26,226 bases of DNA from Candidatus Mediterraneibacter gallistercoris (GTDB lineage: Bacteria; Bacillota_A; Clostridia; Lachnospirales; Lachnospiraceae), in NCBI GenBank assembly GCA_019119745.1, contig DWWI01000237.1, forward strand, positions 1 through 26,226. Reading direction: 5' to 3'. Shown here piece by piece: positions 8,044-15,732 of this stretch; position 1 is the stretch's first letter, and each line of letters begins with the position of its first letter. Both the position numbers and the translations under genes were made by a program. A model generated the notes under the pieces. It ran no database searches. It saw only the letters and a list, made by a program, of their open reading frames with translations, and was not told the DNA's origin.

Positions 8044-8895
8044 ATGAGCGATTCTGTATTTACTGTATTCCCAAATGAAAATTTTGTTGATCTCTGCCTG
8101 TACCAGTTTGGGAGAGAACAGTGTCCGCCAGCCTATTCTTTTGGCCCGGCTAAAAGAAATCATTATCTTTTTCATTACGTTTTATCCGGCACCGGAAAAC
8201 TGATCGCCGCTGATTCCAAAGGTCAATCCCATGAATATCAGATTCACACAGGGCAGGGCTTTATGATTTTTCCACGGCAGATCACAACCTATATTGCCGA
8301 TGAAAAACTTCCGTGGGAATATACATGGCTGGAATTTGACGGGATGCGTGTCAGAGAGATCATAGAGACTGCCGGGCTGTCTCCCGACCATCCGGTCTAT
8401 CATGCATCCCACAAAGACCTGCGGGAGAACATGGTAAATGAAATGGTCTATATAGCAGAACACGGGGATGCCTCTTCATTCCACCTGATCGGGCATCTGT
8501 ACCTCTTTGCGGATTTTCTTGCCCGTTCTGCCGCATCCACTCATGTATCGACCAGTGGAAAAGTTCGCGACTTCTATATCAAAGAGGCATTAAACTATAT
8601 CGAGCAGAACTTTCAGAATGATATTACCGTAGAGGGGATTGCGGCATTCTGCGGATTAAACCGCACCTACTTCGGCAGGATCTTCAAAGATACAGTAGGG
8701 AAATCGCCGCAGCAGTTCCTGCTCAATTACCGTATGACAAAAGCTGCCGAACTGTTAAAACTGACCACTCTTTCCATCAGTGATATCGGAAATGCTGTAG
8801 GCTATCCCAATCAGCTGCACTTTTCAAGAGCATTCAAAAATGTGTTCGGAATATCTCCGAGAGAATGGAGAAATAAGAATCAGATTATGAAATAA
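8044..8895 (+). CDS. AraC-family transcriptional regulator of the alpha-galactoside operon
   Basis: This 283-residue protein has an N-terminal cupin-like ligand-binding domain (about 25-160) and two C-terminal helix-turn-helix units (about 180-280). The family signature is clear in DITVEGIAAFCGLNRTYFGR and DIGNAVGYPNQLHFSRAFK with the closing GISPREWR. It resembles MsmR/RafR-type activators that sense an alpha-galactoside or its product. The start at 8044 has a GGGAGG ribosome site 7 bp upstream. It is divergent from the transporter operon, with an inverted repeat between them. Its TAA stop (8893-8895) overlaps the first bases of the large palindromic element that follows. Confidence 0.93.
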   Translation: MSDSVFTVFPNENFVDLCLYQFGREQCPPAYSFGPAKRNHYLFHYVLSGTGKLIAADSKGQSHEYQIHTGQGFMIFPRQITTYIADEKLPWEYTWLEFDGMRVREIIETAGLSPDHPVYHASHKDLRENMVNEMVYIAEHGDASSFHLIGHLYLFADFLARSAASTHVSTSGKVRDFYIKEALNYIEQNFQNDITVEGIAAFCGLNRTYFGRIFKDTVGKSPQQFLLNYRMTKAAELLKLTTLSISDIGNAVGYPNQLHFSRAFKNVFGISPREWRNKNQIMK

Positions 8896-8907
8896 ATTTC
8901 GATTTCT

Positions 8908-9243
8908 CGGACTGAATGCCGATGATATAAGGTCCGAAAACAGATGGAGATGAGGCACGGAAATACTTTTTCTAGATGACCGGTATGTGCTTCAGGCTCC
9001 GCTTCATAATCCGAGAAAAATTAAAGGGTCTGAAATCTGATTAAAGACAAAGCCGCAAAATGGATAACTCGCCTTCGGCTCAAACAATCCATTTTGCGGC
9101 TTAACATCAGCTTTCAGACCCTTAACTTTTTCTAGCAGATTATTCCGAAGTTGCCTTCCTCACATACCGGACATCTCATTTTAAGCATTCCTGTACCTCA
9201 TCTCCATCCATTTTCTGCTTCATTGGATTCGGCAGTCACTCCG
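8908..9243. repeat. Very long imperfect hairpin within element 1
   Basis: The left arm (about 8908-9065) pairs with the right arm (about 9087-9243) along most of its length. Clear paired blocks are GATGGAGATGAGG with CCTCATCTCCATC, ACCGGTATGTG with CACATACCGGA, and AAGGGTCTGAAA with TTTCAGACCCTT. At the tip, AAGCCGCAAAATGGAT (9050-9065) pairs perfectly over 16 bp with 9087-9102 around a 21-nt loop containing GCCTTCGGC. Mismatches and small bulges are scattered along the arms, as in an old palindrome or a folded RNA. Confidence 0.85.
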
Positions 9244-9349
9244 ACAAAACTGAAAGTCGAAGAAACGGGTTGAAATGGGAACGTAGTCGATAAAATTTCA
9301 GCCTTGATTCTCCCGTTTAAATTCTATTTTCGGGATGGGAAAGAAAGCA

Positions 9350-9480
9350 GCCGGGAGGCAGGTATTGTGTACGCACCGTTGGAGCAGCGTCGGTACTTAG
9401 AGCGCGTCTTTTGCGCTCTTATGTACCGTTACGCTGCGACCGAATGAAAATGTGTGCGTTAGCAATACCGGCCTCCCGGC
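9350..9480. repeat. Hairpin module of element 1, shared with element 2
   Basis: Arms 9350-9367 (GCCGGGAGGCAGGTATTG) and 9463-9480 pair at 17 of 18 positions. Two inner stems continue the fold: GCAGCGTCGGTAC (9384-9396) with 9423-9437, and AGAGCGC (9399-9405) with GCGCTCT (9413-9419). The preceding GGAAAGAAAGCA and the following GGATACTTT are also conserved in the second element. Confidence 0.85.
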
Positions 9481-9511
9481 GGATACTTTATCAGTCCGAG
9501 AAATCGAAATT

Positions 9512-10471
9512 TTATCCACGGATCAGCGCTTCAACCTCATCCCTCTCCGGCATGGAGCGGATAGCGCCTTTCTTTGTCGTAACGATTGCCGCGGCCGCGT
9601 TTGCGAATGTGAGTAACTCGCCCAGCTGATCTTCCGTCAGATCTGCGAAGCCATGCTCCACGATATAGTTCAGGGAGCTTCCGCAGAATGTATCGCCTGC
9701 CCCTGTCGTCTCGATTGCTTTAACCGTAAATCCCGGGCGTTCTACGCGCATTCCTTTGTAATATGCACGGCTTCCGTCTTTTCCCATAGTAAGGAGAATC
9801 ATCGGGATATTATATTTTTCCTGCAGATACGCAATACCCTCGTCATAGTCCTCTTTTCCCGAGACAAACTGAATTTCATTGTCGGAGATTTTCAGAATGT
9901 CGCACATTCTGAAACCATATTCCATCTGCTCTTTTGCAAGATCGAGAGAAGACCAGAGCGGCGGGCGCAGATTCGGATCAAAGGAAACAAGACAGCCCGC
10001 GTCTTTCGCTGCCTGAATAGCCTTCTTCGTTGCCGCCCTTACACCTTCATGAGTCATTGAGAGTGTACCGAAGTGGAATATCTTTGTCTGAGCAATAAAT
10101 TCCGGATCCACTTCCTCCTCTGTGAGCATCATATCAGCCCCCGGATTGCGGTAGAAAGAAAATTCGCGGTCTCCGTCCGGGAACGTATGTACAAATGCCA
10201 GTGTCGTATTCACCTTATCATCGATTACAAGATGAGAAGCATCAATTCCCGCATCTGTGATTGTATCTTTCAACAGTGTGCCAAACTGATCCTTCCCCAC
10301 TTTTCCGAGGAATGCCGTCTTCTTTCCCATCTTGTTGAGAAGAGCCAGCACGTTACACGGCGCTCCTCCCGGGCATGCCTCAAACATATTGTTTCCCTGT
10401 TCGCTCTGTCCGTTCATTGTAAAATCGATCAGAAGTTCGCCAAGAGCGATCACATCATATTTTTTCTCCAT
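9512..10471 (-). CDS. scrK: Fructokinase, PfkB/ribokinase family (ScrK-like)
   Basis: It should phosphorylate fructose with ATP to fructose 6-phosphate. The frame opens upstream at 10498, but ATG 10471 is chosen because AGGAGG lies 9 bp before it and the protein then begins MEKKYDVIALGELLIDF, the family N-terminus (319 residues). PfkB landmarks are GGAPCNVL, FLGKVGKDQFG near the N-terminus and the C-terminal TTGAGDTFCG with the catalytic Asp. Fructose as substrate is inferred from the GELLIDF type and from the neighbouring sucrose-splitting GH13 gene. A possible promoter TTACAG-N17-TTATAT lies in the 65-bp gap behind the GTPase gene. Its stop overlaps the end of palindromic element 1. Confidence 0.88.
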   Translation of the reverse strand: MEKKYDVIALGELLIDFTMNGQSEQGNNMFEACPGGAPCNVLALLNKMGKKTAFLGKVGKDQFGTLLKDTITDAGIDASHLVIDDKVNTTLAFVHTFPDGDREFSFYRNPGADMMLTEEEVDPEFIAQTKIFHFGTLSMTHEGVRAATKKAIQAAKDAGCLVSFDPNLRPPLWSSLDLAKEQMEYGFRMCDILKISDNEIQFVSGKEDYDEGIAYLQEKYNIPMILLTMGKDGSRAYYKGMRVERPGFTVKAIETTGAGDTFCGSSLNYIVEHGFADLTEDQLGELLTFANAAAAIVTTKKGAIRSMPERDEVEALIRG

Positions 10472-10536
10472 TTCCGAGTACCTCCTGCTGATATTCATAA
10501 ATTTATATAATACCGGGACAGCCGCCCCTGTAACTC

Positions 10537-11484
10537 TTAATTGAAGTATACCAGTTCCTCTATAGGATCTGCAAGCTCTATATTCTCCGCTTCCAGTACC
10601 GGACCTTCACCTCTGTAGACTGACAGATTTGCGAACCGGATCTTCGCCCTGATTTTCACCCATTGTCCGGGCTTAAGCTTCGGCGCGTATGCGCTCCTGC
10701 ACACATATCCGAGAAATGACGTATCATCCGCGCAGCATGTCATCGCCATGCGTCCTGCCATAAAGACTTTTGCCGGGAATGTTCTGGGCTTAAGCACTTT
10801 TGCAGTGTATTCCACCACTTTTCCCCTGTAGCGGTCCGGATTTTCCATCATATCCACATACCATATACCATAATCCTCTTTTGCGATCTCAATGACCGGG
10901 GCTTTCAGATCATAAGGCACCTCATCCTCAAAAATATTTTCAATCTCCCCCTGCTCGTCTTCAAAGATCACTTCAGCCTGCGGGCTCACTACTTTTACAC
11001 TGCGGCGGTATCCCGCCAGCGGCTTGATGTCCTCGCACCGGTTAAAAAGCACCATATCAGCGCCCCTGACCATCTCCACAAACAGAGGTTTCAGATTGGT
11101 CAGATACATCTGAAACGTACTGGCGTCTACGGTAGTTATTTTCTGCTCGATTCCCCATCCGGCAGGAAGTTTCAGATTCTCAAAATCACTTACTTTCCAC
11201 ATGCCGTTATATTCCACTACAACACGCTCGGGCTCGTGCTTTTTATTCATCTCGTCAAGCCACTCTGCCGTCAGGTCTTCCTGATTTTCGACTTTTTCTA
11301 TGACGACGCCATATTTCAGCATCTCCATCGGATCATACTCTTCCTCTCCCTCTTCACAGAGGATCAGCAGAGTCTTGCCGTCGATCTGAAAATAATCCTG
11401 TTTCAGCGTAAATGTCAGGAACTGTGTCTTGCCGCTGTCCAGGAAACCTGTCATAAGATAAACCATAATATCAGGTTCAGTCAT
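10537..11484 (-). CDS. CobW-like P-loop GTPase fused to a YcgQ/DUF1980-like C-terminal domain
   Basis: The protein has 315 residues. Residues about 5-190 resemble the COG0523/CobW GTPase fold, with the Walker A loop GFLDSGKT (13-20) and an NKxD-like NRCED. The metal-binding CxCC motif of that family is absent; the matching area reads LCEEGEEEYD. From about residue 205 the sequence switches to a pattern typical of YcgQ/TIGR03943 proteins: NPDRYRGKVVEYTAKV, then GRMAMTCCADD, then GQWVKIRAKI, ending ADPIEELVYF. YcgQ-type domains usually accompany a membrane permease, which is not seen here. It follows the His-rich GTPase by 44 bp, so both probably share a transcript and a metal-related role. The domain assignment is by recognition only. 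Confidence 0.75.
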   Translation of the reverse strand: MTEPDIMVYLMTGFLDSGKTQFLTFTLKQDYFQIDGKTLLILCEEGEEEYDPMEMLKYGVVIEKVENQEDLTAEWLDEMNKKHEPERVVVEYNGMWKVSDFENLKLPAGWGIEQKITTVDASTFQMYLTNLKPLFVEMVRGADMVLFNRCEDIKPLAGYRRSVKVVSPQAEVIFEDEQGEIENIFEDEVPYDLKAPVIEIAKEDYGIWYVDMMENPDRYRGKVVEYTAKVLKPRTFPAKVFMAGRMAMTCCADDTSFLGYVCRSAYAPKLKPGQWVKIRAKIRFANLSVYRGEGPVLEAENIELADPIEELVYFN

Positions 11485-11528
11485 ATCCGTTCTCTCCCAT
11501 CTTCAATTACTTTTCAACAGGGCCCTGC

Positions 11529-12623
11529 TTACGCCAGACCGAAAAGCTCTGCCAGCTTATCTTCATTAAGTTCTGCTCCGATCACGCAGATCCGCCCTGT
11601 ATACTCCGGCGCCCCGGCACGGACTTCATGCTCTTCAGGAACCATGTCAAAGTAAATCCATTCACCGTCAGCTCCGGCCACCATTCCCTTGGCGCGAAGT
11701 ACATTTCCGTAACTGCTGTCTGATTCCAGCGTTTTCAGGATATCGCCGATCTGCTCTTTTGTGTAGGTATGGATCGTCTCACGCCCCCAGCTCGTAAACA
11801 CATCGTCCGCATGGTGATGGCCTGCATGGTCATGATGATGGTGCTCATGATCATGGTCGTGATGGTGGTCATGCTCTTCGTGTTCGTGATGATGTCCGTG
11901 TTCGTCGTGATCATGATCGTGGTGGTCATGCTCATGATCGTGATCATGTCCGCAGCACTCGCCCTCTTCATGGTGATGTCCGCATTCCGGACAGATAATC
12001 TCATCGAGCAGTTCCTCCTCAAGGGACTTGCCTGACTCCATTGTCTCGAGGATCTTTTTGCCCGGAAGCTGTGCGATCGGAGTCGTAATAAACGGCGCCT
12101 TATCATTGAGCTCTCTGAGCAGGGCAACACTCTCCTCGATCTTCTCCGGTTTCGCCTTATCTGTACGGCTTAGGATGACAGCTCCCGCATACTCGATCTG
12201 ATTGCTGAAGAACTCGCCAAAATTTTTTCTGTAAATCCGGCATTTTGTCACATCAACTACTGTTGTAAAGCTGTTGAGCTCCGCGTCAATTTCTGCCTGT
12301 ACATCCTGCACTGCCTTGATCACATCAGAAAGCTTGCCCACACCTGACGGCTCGATCAGGATTCGATCCGGATGATAAGTGTCTACCACTTCACGAAGTG
12401 ATTTTCCGAAATCTCCTACAAGTGAACAGCAGATACATCCCGAATTCATCTCACGGATCTCAATCCCGGATTCTTTTAAAAAACCTCCGTCGATTCCAAT
12501 CTCACCGAATTCATTTTCGATCAGCACAACCTGCTCTCCGGCAAACGCCTCTGAGAGCAGCTTTTTTATCAGTGTCGTTTTTCCGGCTCCAAGGAAACCG
12601 GAAATAATGTCTATCTTTGTCAT
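11529..12623 (-). CDS. COG0523/CobW-family metallochaperone GTPase with His-rich insert
   Basis: This 364-residue protein probably hands zinc or another metal to client enzymes using GTP. It shows the full family set: Walker A GFLGAGKTT (9-17), the metal motif GCICC (62-66), EPSGVGK (91-97), and SRTDK in the place of NKxD. Between the GTPase domain and the CobW C-terminal domain (about 285-364) lies an insert with CPEC (211-214), C223-C224 and about 30 histidines between residues 216 and 271, a likely metal store or sensor. The start at 12623 has AGGAGG 7 bp upstream and lies 15 bp behind exonuclease III. No Zur-type operator was recognised nearby. Confidence 0.92.
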   Translation of the reverse strand: MTKIDIISGFLGAGKTTLIKKLLSEAFAGEQVVLIENEFGEIGIDGGFLKESGIEIREMNSGCICCSLVGDFGKSLREVVDTYHPDRILIEPSGVGKLSDVIKAVQDVQAEIDAELNSFTTVVDVTKCRIYRKNFGEFFSNQIEYAGAVILSRTDKAKPEKIEESVALLRELNDKAPFITTPIAQLPGKKILETMESGKSLEEELLDEIICPECGHHHEEGECCGHDHDHEHDHHDHDHDEHGHHHEHEEHDHHHDHDHEHHHHDHAGHHHADDVFTSWGRETIHTYTKEQIGDILKTLESDSSYGNVLRAKGMVAGADGEWIYFDMVPEEHEVRAGAPEYTGRICVIGAELNEDKLAELFGLA

Positions 12624-12638
12624 TTCAATTCCTCCTGT

Positions 12639-13391
12639 TTATTTTATATCAAGTTCCACCGGGCAGTGATCCGAGCCCATAACATCTGTCAGGATCTTCG
12701 CATCCACAAGCCTGTCCTTTAAGCACTCCGATACGCAGAAATAGTCAATACGCCATCCCGCGTTCTTGGCACGGGCGCTGAAGCGGTACGACCACCATGA
12801 GTAAATACCTGTCTGATCCGGATAAAAATAGCGGAATGTATCGATAAATCCCGCATCCAGAAGTTCAGTAAATTTCTGTCTTTCCTCATCAGTAAATCCA
12901 GCGTTTCTGCGATTGGTCTTCGGATTCTTCAGATCAATCTCCTCATGCGCCACGTTCATATCTCCCGTCACGATGACCGGTTTTTTCTCCTCCAGCTTCT
13001 TCAAATAAGCCCGGAAATCATCTTCCCATTTCATACGGTAATCAAGTCTTGCCAGCTCATTCTGCGAGTTCGGCGTATATACCGTAACAAAATAGAAATC
13101 ATCAAATTCGCATGTAATGACGCGGCCCTCCTGATCATGCTCCTCGATACCGATGCCGTAAGTAACATTCAGCGGTTCTTTTTTTGTAAATACCGCTGTC
13201 CCTGAGTATCCTTTTCTTACGGCATAATTCCAATACTGATGATAGCCCTGCAGGTCGAGTTCAAGCTGTCCTTCCTGCATCTTTGTCTCCTGAATACAGA
13301 AGATATCGGCATCCGCCTCTTTAAAAAAGTCAAGAAATCCCTTCTGGACACATGCCCGGATTCCGTTGACATTCCATGATATCAGTTTCAT
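12639..13391 (-). CDS. xth: Exodeoxyribonuclease III / AP endonuclease
   Basis: The enzyme cuts DNA at abasic sites and has 3'-5' exonuclease activity in base-excision repair. ATG 13391 is chosen over the upstream 13427 because AAGGAGG precedes it and the protein then starts with the family hallmark [15 protein letters not shown] (250 residues, normal length). Further motifs are FCIQETKMQ (metal-binding Glu), [14 protein letters not shown], and the closing [11 protein letters not shown] with the catalytic Asp-His. The metal-dependent phosphodiesterase fold is complete. It lies directly before the two GTPase genes, and its upstream region is dispersed repeat copy A. Confidence 0.96.
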   Translation of the reverse strand: MKLISWNVNGIRACVQKGFLDFFKEADADIFCIQETKMQEGQLELDLQGYHQYWNYAVRKGYSGTAVFTKKEPLNVTYGIGIEEHDQEGRVITCEFDDFYFVTVYTPNSQNELARLDYRMKWEDDFRAYLKKLEEKKPVIVTGDMNVAHEEIDLKNPKTNRRNAGFTDEERQKFTELLDAGFIDTFRYFYPDQTGIYSWWSYRFSARAKNAGWRIDYFCVSECLKDRLVDAKILTDVMGSDHCPVELDIK

Positions 13392-13415
13392 GAATACCTC
13401 CTTGTTACTGTCCAA

Positions 13416-13490
13416 TCTGCGCAACACCGTACGGCTCAGCTCGGACTACGTCCCTCGCTCATCTCGCGGCATTGCCGGGCGTATCGCGCA
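13416..13490 (-). repeat. Dispersed intergenic repeat, copy A
   Basis: Two blocks match copy B near 23.5 kb. CCGGGCGTATCGCGC (13475-13489) differs by one base from the shared 15-mer. Block 13416-13459, which contains CCGTACGGCTCAGCTCGG and TCCCTCGCT, aligns with 23479-23516. The repeat fills the gap between the end of truA and the ribosome site of exonuclease III. No conventional promoter is visible inside it. Confidence 0.72.
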
Positions 13491-13519
13491 AGTAAGGGCA
13501 GATAACTTTCTACCTGCCC
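13491..13519 (-). terminator. Hairpin overlapping the truA stop codon, possible weak terminator
   Basis: On the minus strand GGGCAGGTAGAAAGTTATCT continues to CTGCCC and forms a stem of 6 or more pairs followed by TTACTT. The first arm includes the last truA codon and its TAG stop. The T-run is poor, so termination is probably partial. Confidence 0.45.
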
Positions 13520-14289
13520 CTCCGGTCATAATGCACCTCTTTCAAGAACAGTCCTCTTGCCGGGGCAAGAAAGCCTGCCTGTCCTCTGTCTTTTGTCCTC
13601 AGGGCTTCCATCACACTTTCAGCAGTACGCTGATGTGTCCCTGCCTCAAGCAGTGTCCCTGTCAGGATTCTCACCATATGGTAGAGAAATCCTGTCCCTT
13701 CATACCGTATGGTGACACTGCTGCCTTGCCCGCTGACTATTATATCATAAATCGTCCGGTTTGTGGACTTTTCATCTGCTTTATTGCCTTTGCCGTCCGG
13801 GATTATTTTTTTATCTGTATATCCTGCGAAATCATGCGTTCCTTTCAGATACCCCGCAGCTTTCCTCATGGCCTCGAGATCCGGTTCACATGGGAAATGA
13901 TAACAGTAACGCCGACGGAACACATCCGGCTTCATACCCGTATCGATACAATACTCATATATTTTCCAGGCAGCGCTCTTCCTCGCATGGAATCCGTTTT
14001 TCATAAGATTCGCCTTGCATATACGGATATCATGTGGAAGCTTTCCGTTTACATAGTCTGTAAAAAAGCCTTCTTCCACAGCGCCGGGCAGCACTACACT
14101 GGCCGTCTGTCCCGAAGCATGAACCCCTGCATCAGTCCTTCCGGAACCATTCACTTCCACTGGATACTGTGCAGCTTCTGATATGATTTTTTCAAGTATT
14201 CCCTGTATTGTCCGATCCGTATTAGCCTGCCGCTGCCATCCCTGATAGCGGGTTCCGTCATAAGCAATGGTCAGTTTATAAGTACGCAT
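13510..14289 (-). CDS. truA: tRNA pseudouridine(38-40) synthase TruA
   Basis: It isomerises uridines 38-40 in the anticodon stem of many tRNAs. The 259-residue protein begins with the family N-terminus MRTYKLTIAYDGTRYQGWQ, and GRTDAGVHASGQ carries the catalytic Asp. FLYHMVRIL and the C-terminal ARGLFLKEVHY are further TruA marks. Its start lies 3 bp after the nrdR stop and has no clear ribosome site of its own, so translation is probably coupled to nrdR. Confidence 0.97.
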   Translation of the reverse strand: MRTYKLTIAYDGTRYQGWQRQANTDRTIQGILEKIISEAAQYPVEVNGSGRTDAGVHASGQTASVVLPGAVEEGFFTDYVNGKLPHDIRICKANLMKNGFHARKSAAWKIYEYCIDTGMKPDVFRRRYCYHFPCEPDLEAMRKAAGYLKGTHDFAGYTDKKIIPDGKGNKADEKSTNRTIYDIIVSGQGSSVTIRYEGTGFLYHMVRILTGTLLEAGTHQRTAESVMEALRTKDRGQAGFLAPARGLFLKEVHYDRRGR

Positions 14290-14292
14290 ATG

Positions 14293-14742
14293 TTACTGCA
14301 AAAACTTCTTCAGCTCGTCCATGAATGTATTCGCATCCTTGAACTCTCTGTAGACAGACGCAAAACGCACATAAGCAACCGGATCAAGATCCTTTAGCTT
14401 CTCCATGACAATCTCTCCGATCGCGCTGCTGGGAATCTCTTTTTCCTCACGATTGAATATCTCCAGTTCTACAGCATCGATTGTCTTCTGGATAGCATCC
14501 GCTGGAACCGGACGCTTATAGCATGCGCTCAATATTCCTTTCTCAATCTTGGCGCGCTGATACTGCTCACGGTTGTTGTCTTTTTTAATCACGATCATGG
14601 GAATTGTCTCCACCTTCTCATAGGTGGTAAATCTCCTTCCGCACTCATCGCAGGAACGCCGTCTTCGGATCGAGCTCTTATCCTCAGCCGGACGGGAATC
14701 TATGACTCTTGTATCCGGATTGCCGCAATATGGACATCTCAT
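14293..14742 (-). CDS. nrdR: Transcriptional repressor NrdR
   Basis: This nucleotide-sensing repressor controls ribonucleotide reductase genes. It has 149 residues, close to the family norm. The N-terminal zinc ribbon has C3, C6, C31 and C34 (MRCPYCGN and RRSCDECG). The ATP-cone follows with VIKKDNNREQYQRAKIEKGI and continues to the C-terminus. A good promoter sits just upstream, overlapping the end of the ylmC-like gene. truA follows with a 3-bp gap, so the two form a unit. Confidence 0.98.
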   Translation of the reverse strand: MRCPYCGNPDTRVIDSRPAEDKSSIRRRRSCDECGRRFTTYEKVETIPMIVIKKDNNREQYQRAKIEKGILSACYKRPVPADAIQKTIDAVELEIFNREEKEIPSSAIGEIVMEKLKDLDPVAYVRFASVYREFKDANTFMDELKKFLQ

Positions 14743-14820
14743 AATTTATTCCGCCTTTCTCAGCACAGATGTATTCAGTAACTGCCCTGTCTTATACATC
14801 GCCGCTGTCAATCTGCGTAC

Positions 14821-14849
14821 ATTATACACAATCACTAAAACTTTTGCAA
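14821..14849 (-). promoter_or_regulatory. Promoter of nrdR-truA
   Basis: On the minus strand TTGCAA (14849-14844) and TATAAT (14826-14821) are separated by exactly 17 bp. The -35 lies inside the last codons of the ylmC-like gene. The expected start lies about 70 bp before the nrdR ATG. Confidence 0.75.
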
Positions 14850-15089
14850 AAATTTTTCTTCCTGAATCTCAACAATCACGATGTCCGGCCCGATCTTTCT
14901 TACACACGCAAACGGAATAACATATTCACAGTCCGTACCAAGGAAACCGCAGATCTTCCCCGGTCCCGGAATTATGACAGCCTCCACCTCTCCACTGCAG
15001 ATATTAATCTCTACATCGACAATACATCCCAGACGTCTGCCGCTGCATATATTGATCACTTCTTTATCCCTGAGTTCGCTGAGCCTCAT
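14835..15089 (-). CDS. YlmC/YmxH-family sporulation-type PRC-barrel protein
   Basis: This is a small 84-residue protein of the YlmC/YmxH family found in spore-forming Firmicutes, built on a PRC-barrel. The start at 15089 is chosen because GGGAGGGAC precedes it and the family N-terminus MRLSELRDKEVIN then begins the protein; the longer frame from 15191 adds an untypical leader. GRRLGCIVDVEIN and PGPGKICGFLG are family patterns. The biochemical role is not established; the family name rests on expression and phylogenetic association with sporulation. It is divergent from the DUF3783 gene. Confidence 0.85.
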   Translation of the reverse strand: MRLSELRDKEVINICSGRRLGCIVDVEINICSGEVEAVIIPGPGKICGFLGTDCEYVIPFACVRKIGPDIVIVEIQEEKFLQKF

Positions 15090-15138
15090 AACTGTCCCTC
15101 CCGCAGCAGCATATTCTATAAAGTATTGTATGCCATTT

Positions 15139-15168
15139 TTGAAATATAGTTCCTTTTTCGGGTATAAT
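15139..15168 (+). promoter_or_regulatory. Promoter of the DUF3783 gene
   Basis: TTGAAA (15139-15144) and TATAAT (15163-15168) are 18 bp apart. The expected start lies about 55 bp before the ATG at 15231. Confidence 0.65.
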
Positions 15169-15230
15169 GATATAAAATAAGGAAAGTACATTTTTCGTAC
15201 AAATCAGATATTCAGGAGTATCAGTTAATT

Positions 15231-15605
15231 ATGAAAGAAACAATCTTACTTTTTAATGCACCCGATAAAAGCGACCTGCTGAAAATAGAGATGGCGCTCT
15301 TTCCCCTTCATATCCGCCTGAAAAAAATTCAGAAGGAAGATTACAGCCAGCCGCTCGGTGTTCTCGCCGGGATGAAAGACATAGAGCCTGCCGGATCAAA
15401 ATACAGCGGTCCCGAACTTCCCGGCACCATGTTTGTATTCTGTTTTCTCAATGACAGCCGGCTCAATCAGGCGCTTGCTGCTCTCAGAAAATGCGGAGCG
15501 GGTCCATTCCCTTACAAAGCGATTCTCACACCTACGAACAGTTCCTGGACAGCTCCGGACTGTTTTGCCGAGATCCGCAAAGAGCATGAGGCACTCCACA
15601 AATAA
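15231..15605 (+). CDS. DUF3783 domain protein
   Basis: The 124-residue protein matches the pattern of DUF3783 proteins of Clostridia: an N-terminal ILLFNAPD, a KIQKEDYSQPLG segment, then GTMFVFCFLNDSRLNQAL and PYKAILTPTN. It is soluble with no signal peptide. No function is known for the family. It is transcribed alone on the plus strand from a good promoter. A GC-rich gap of 127 bp with the promoter of the next gene follows it. Confidence 0.8.
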   Translation: MKETILLFNAPDKSDLLKIEMALFPLHIRLKKIQKEDYSQPLGVLAGMKDIEPAGSKYSGPELPGTMFVFCFLNDSRLNQALAALRKCGAGPFPYKAILTPTNSSWTAPDCFAEIRKEHEALHK

Positions 15606-15671
15606 TGTGCCGTTCCTTATCAAATGACACGCACGGCCCTGCAGCTGTTCCGGGGCTGTTTCGCGGCGCAC

Positions 15672-15700
15672 TTGCAAATCCCCCGCATTCCATTTATAAT
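15672..15700 (+). promoter_or_regulatory. Promoter of the DUF975-CmpB gene
   Basis: TTGCAA (15672-15677) and TATAAT (15695-15700) are separated by 17 bp. GGAGGG lies 6 bp before the ATG at 15733, giving a short leader of about 25 nt. Confidence 0.75.
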
Positions 15701-15732
15701 ATACTATTATTTATTATGCGGAGGGATCTGCC

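Larger units (their letters stand above)
8894..9512. repeat. Palindromic intergenic element 1 (619 bp, nested hairpins, no gene)
   Basis: This gene-free stretch between convergent genes is bounded by a perfect 22-bp inverted repeat, 8894-8915 and 9491-9512, beginning AAATTTCGATTTCTCGG. Inside are three folded parts. The first, about 8908-9243, is one long imperfect hairpin. The second is a weaker hairpin (AAACGGG 9263-9269 with CCCGTTT 9312-9318). The third, about 9330-9490, is a GC-rich hairpin related to the element at 19265-19467. The terminal repeats overlap the stop codons of both flanking genes. No reading frame of substance or transposase is present. It could be a MITE-like element, a structured RNA or a large bidirectional transcription end. 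Confidence 0.85.

Noticed and set aside
8894..9512. Retron, group II intron or IS element
   Set aside because: No reverse transcriptase, maturase or transposase frame exists in or beside the element, so only a non-autonomous or RNA nature is compatible.
9411..9629. Plus-strand open frame of 72 codons in element 1
   Set aside because: It runs through the hairpin module into the antisense of the fructokinase and has no protein family pattern or ribosome site.
10472..10498. Upstream ATG for the fructokinase (MNISRRYSE)
   Set aside because: No ribosome site precedes it, while the ATG at 10471 has AGGAGG at good spacing and yields the family N-terminus.
11769..12035. Met/Val-rich plus-strand open frame that looks like a membrane peptide
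   Set aside because: It is the reverse complement of the His/Asp-rich insert (CAT/CAC/GAT codons give ATG/GTG/ATC).
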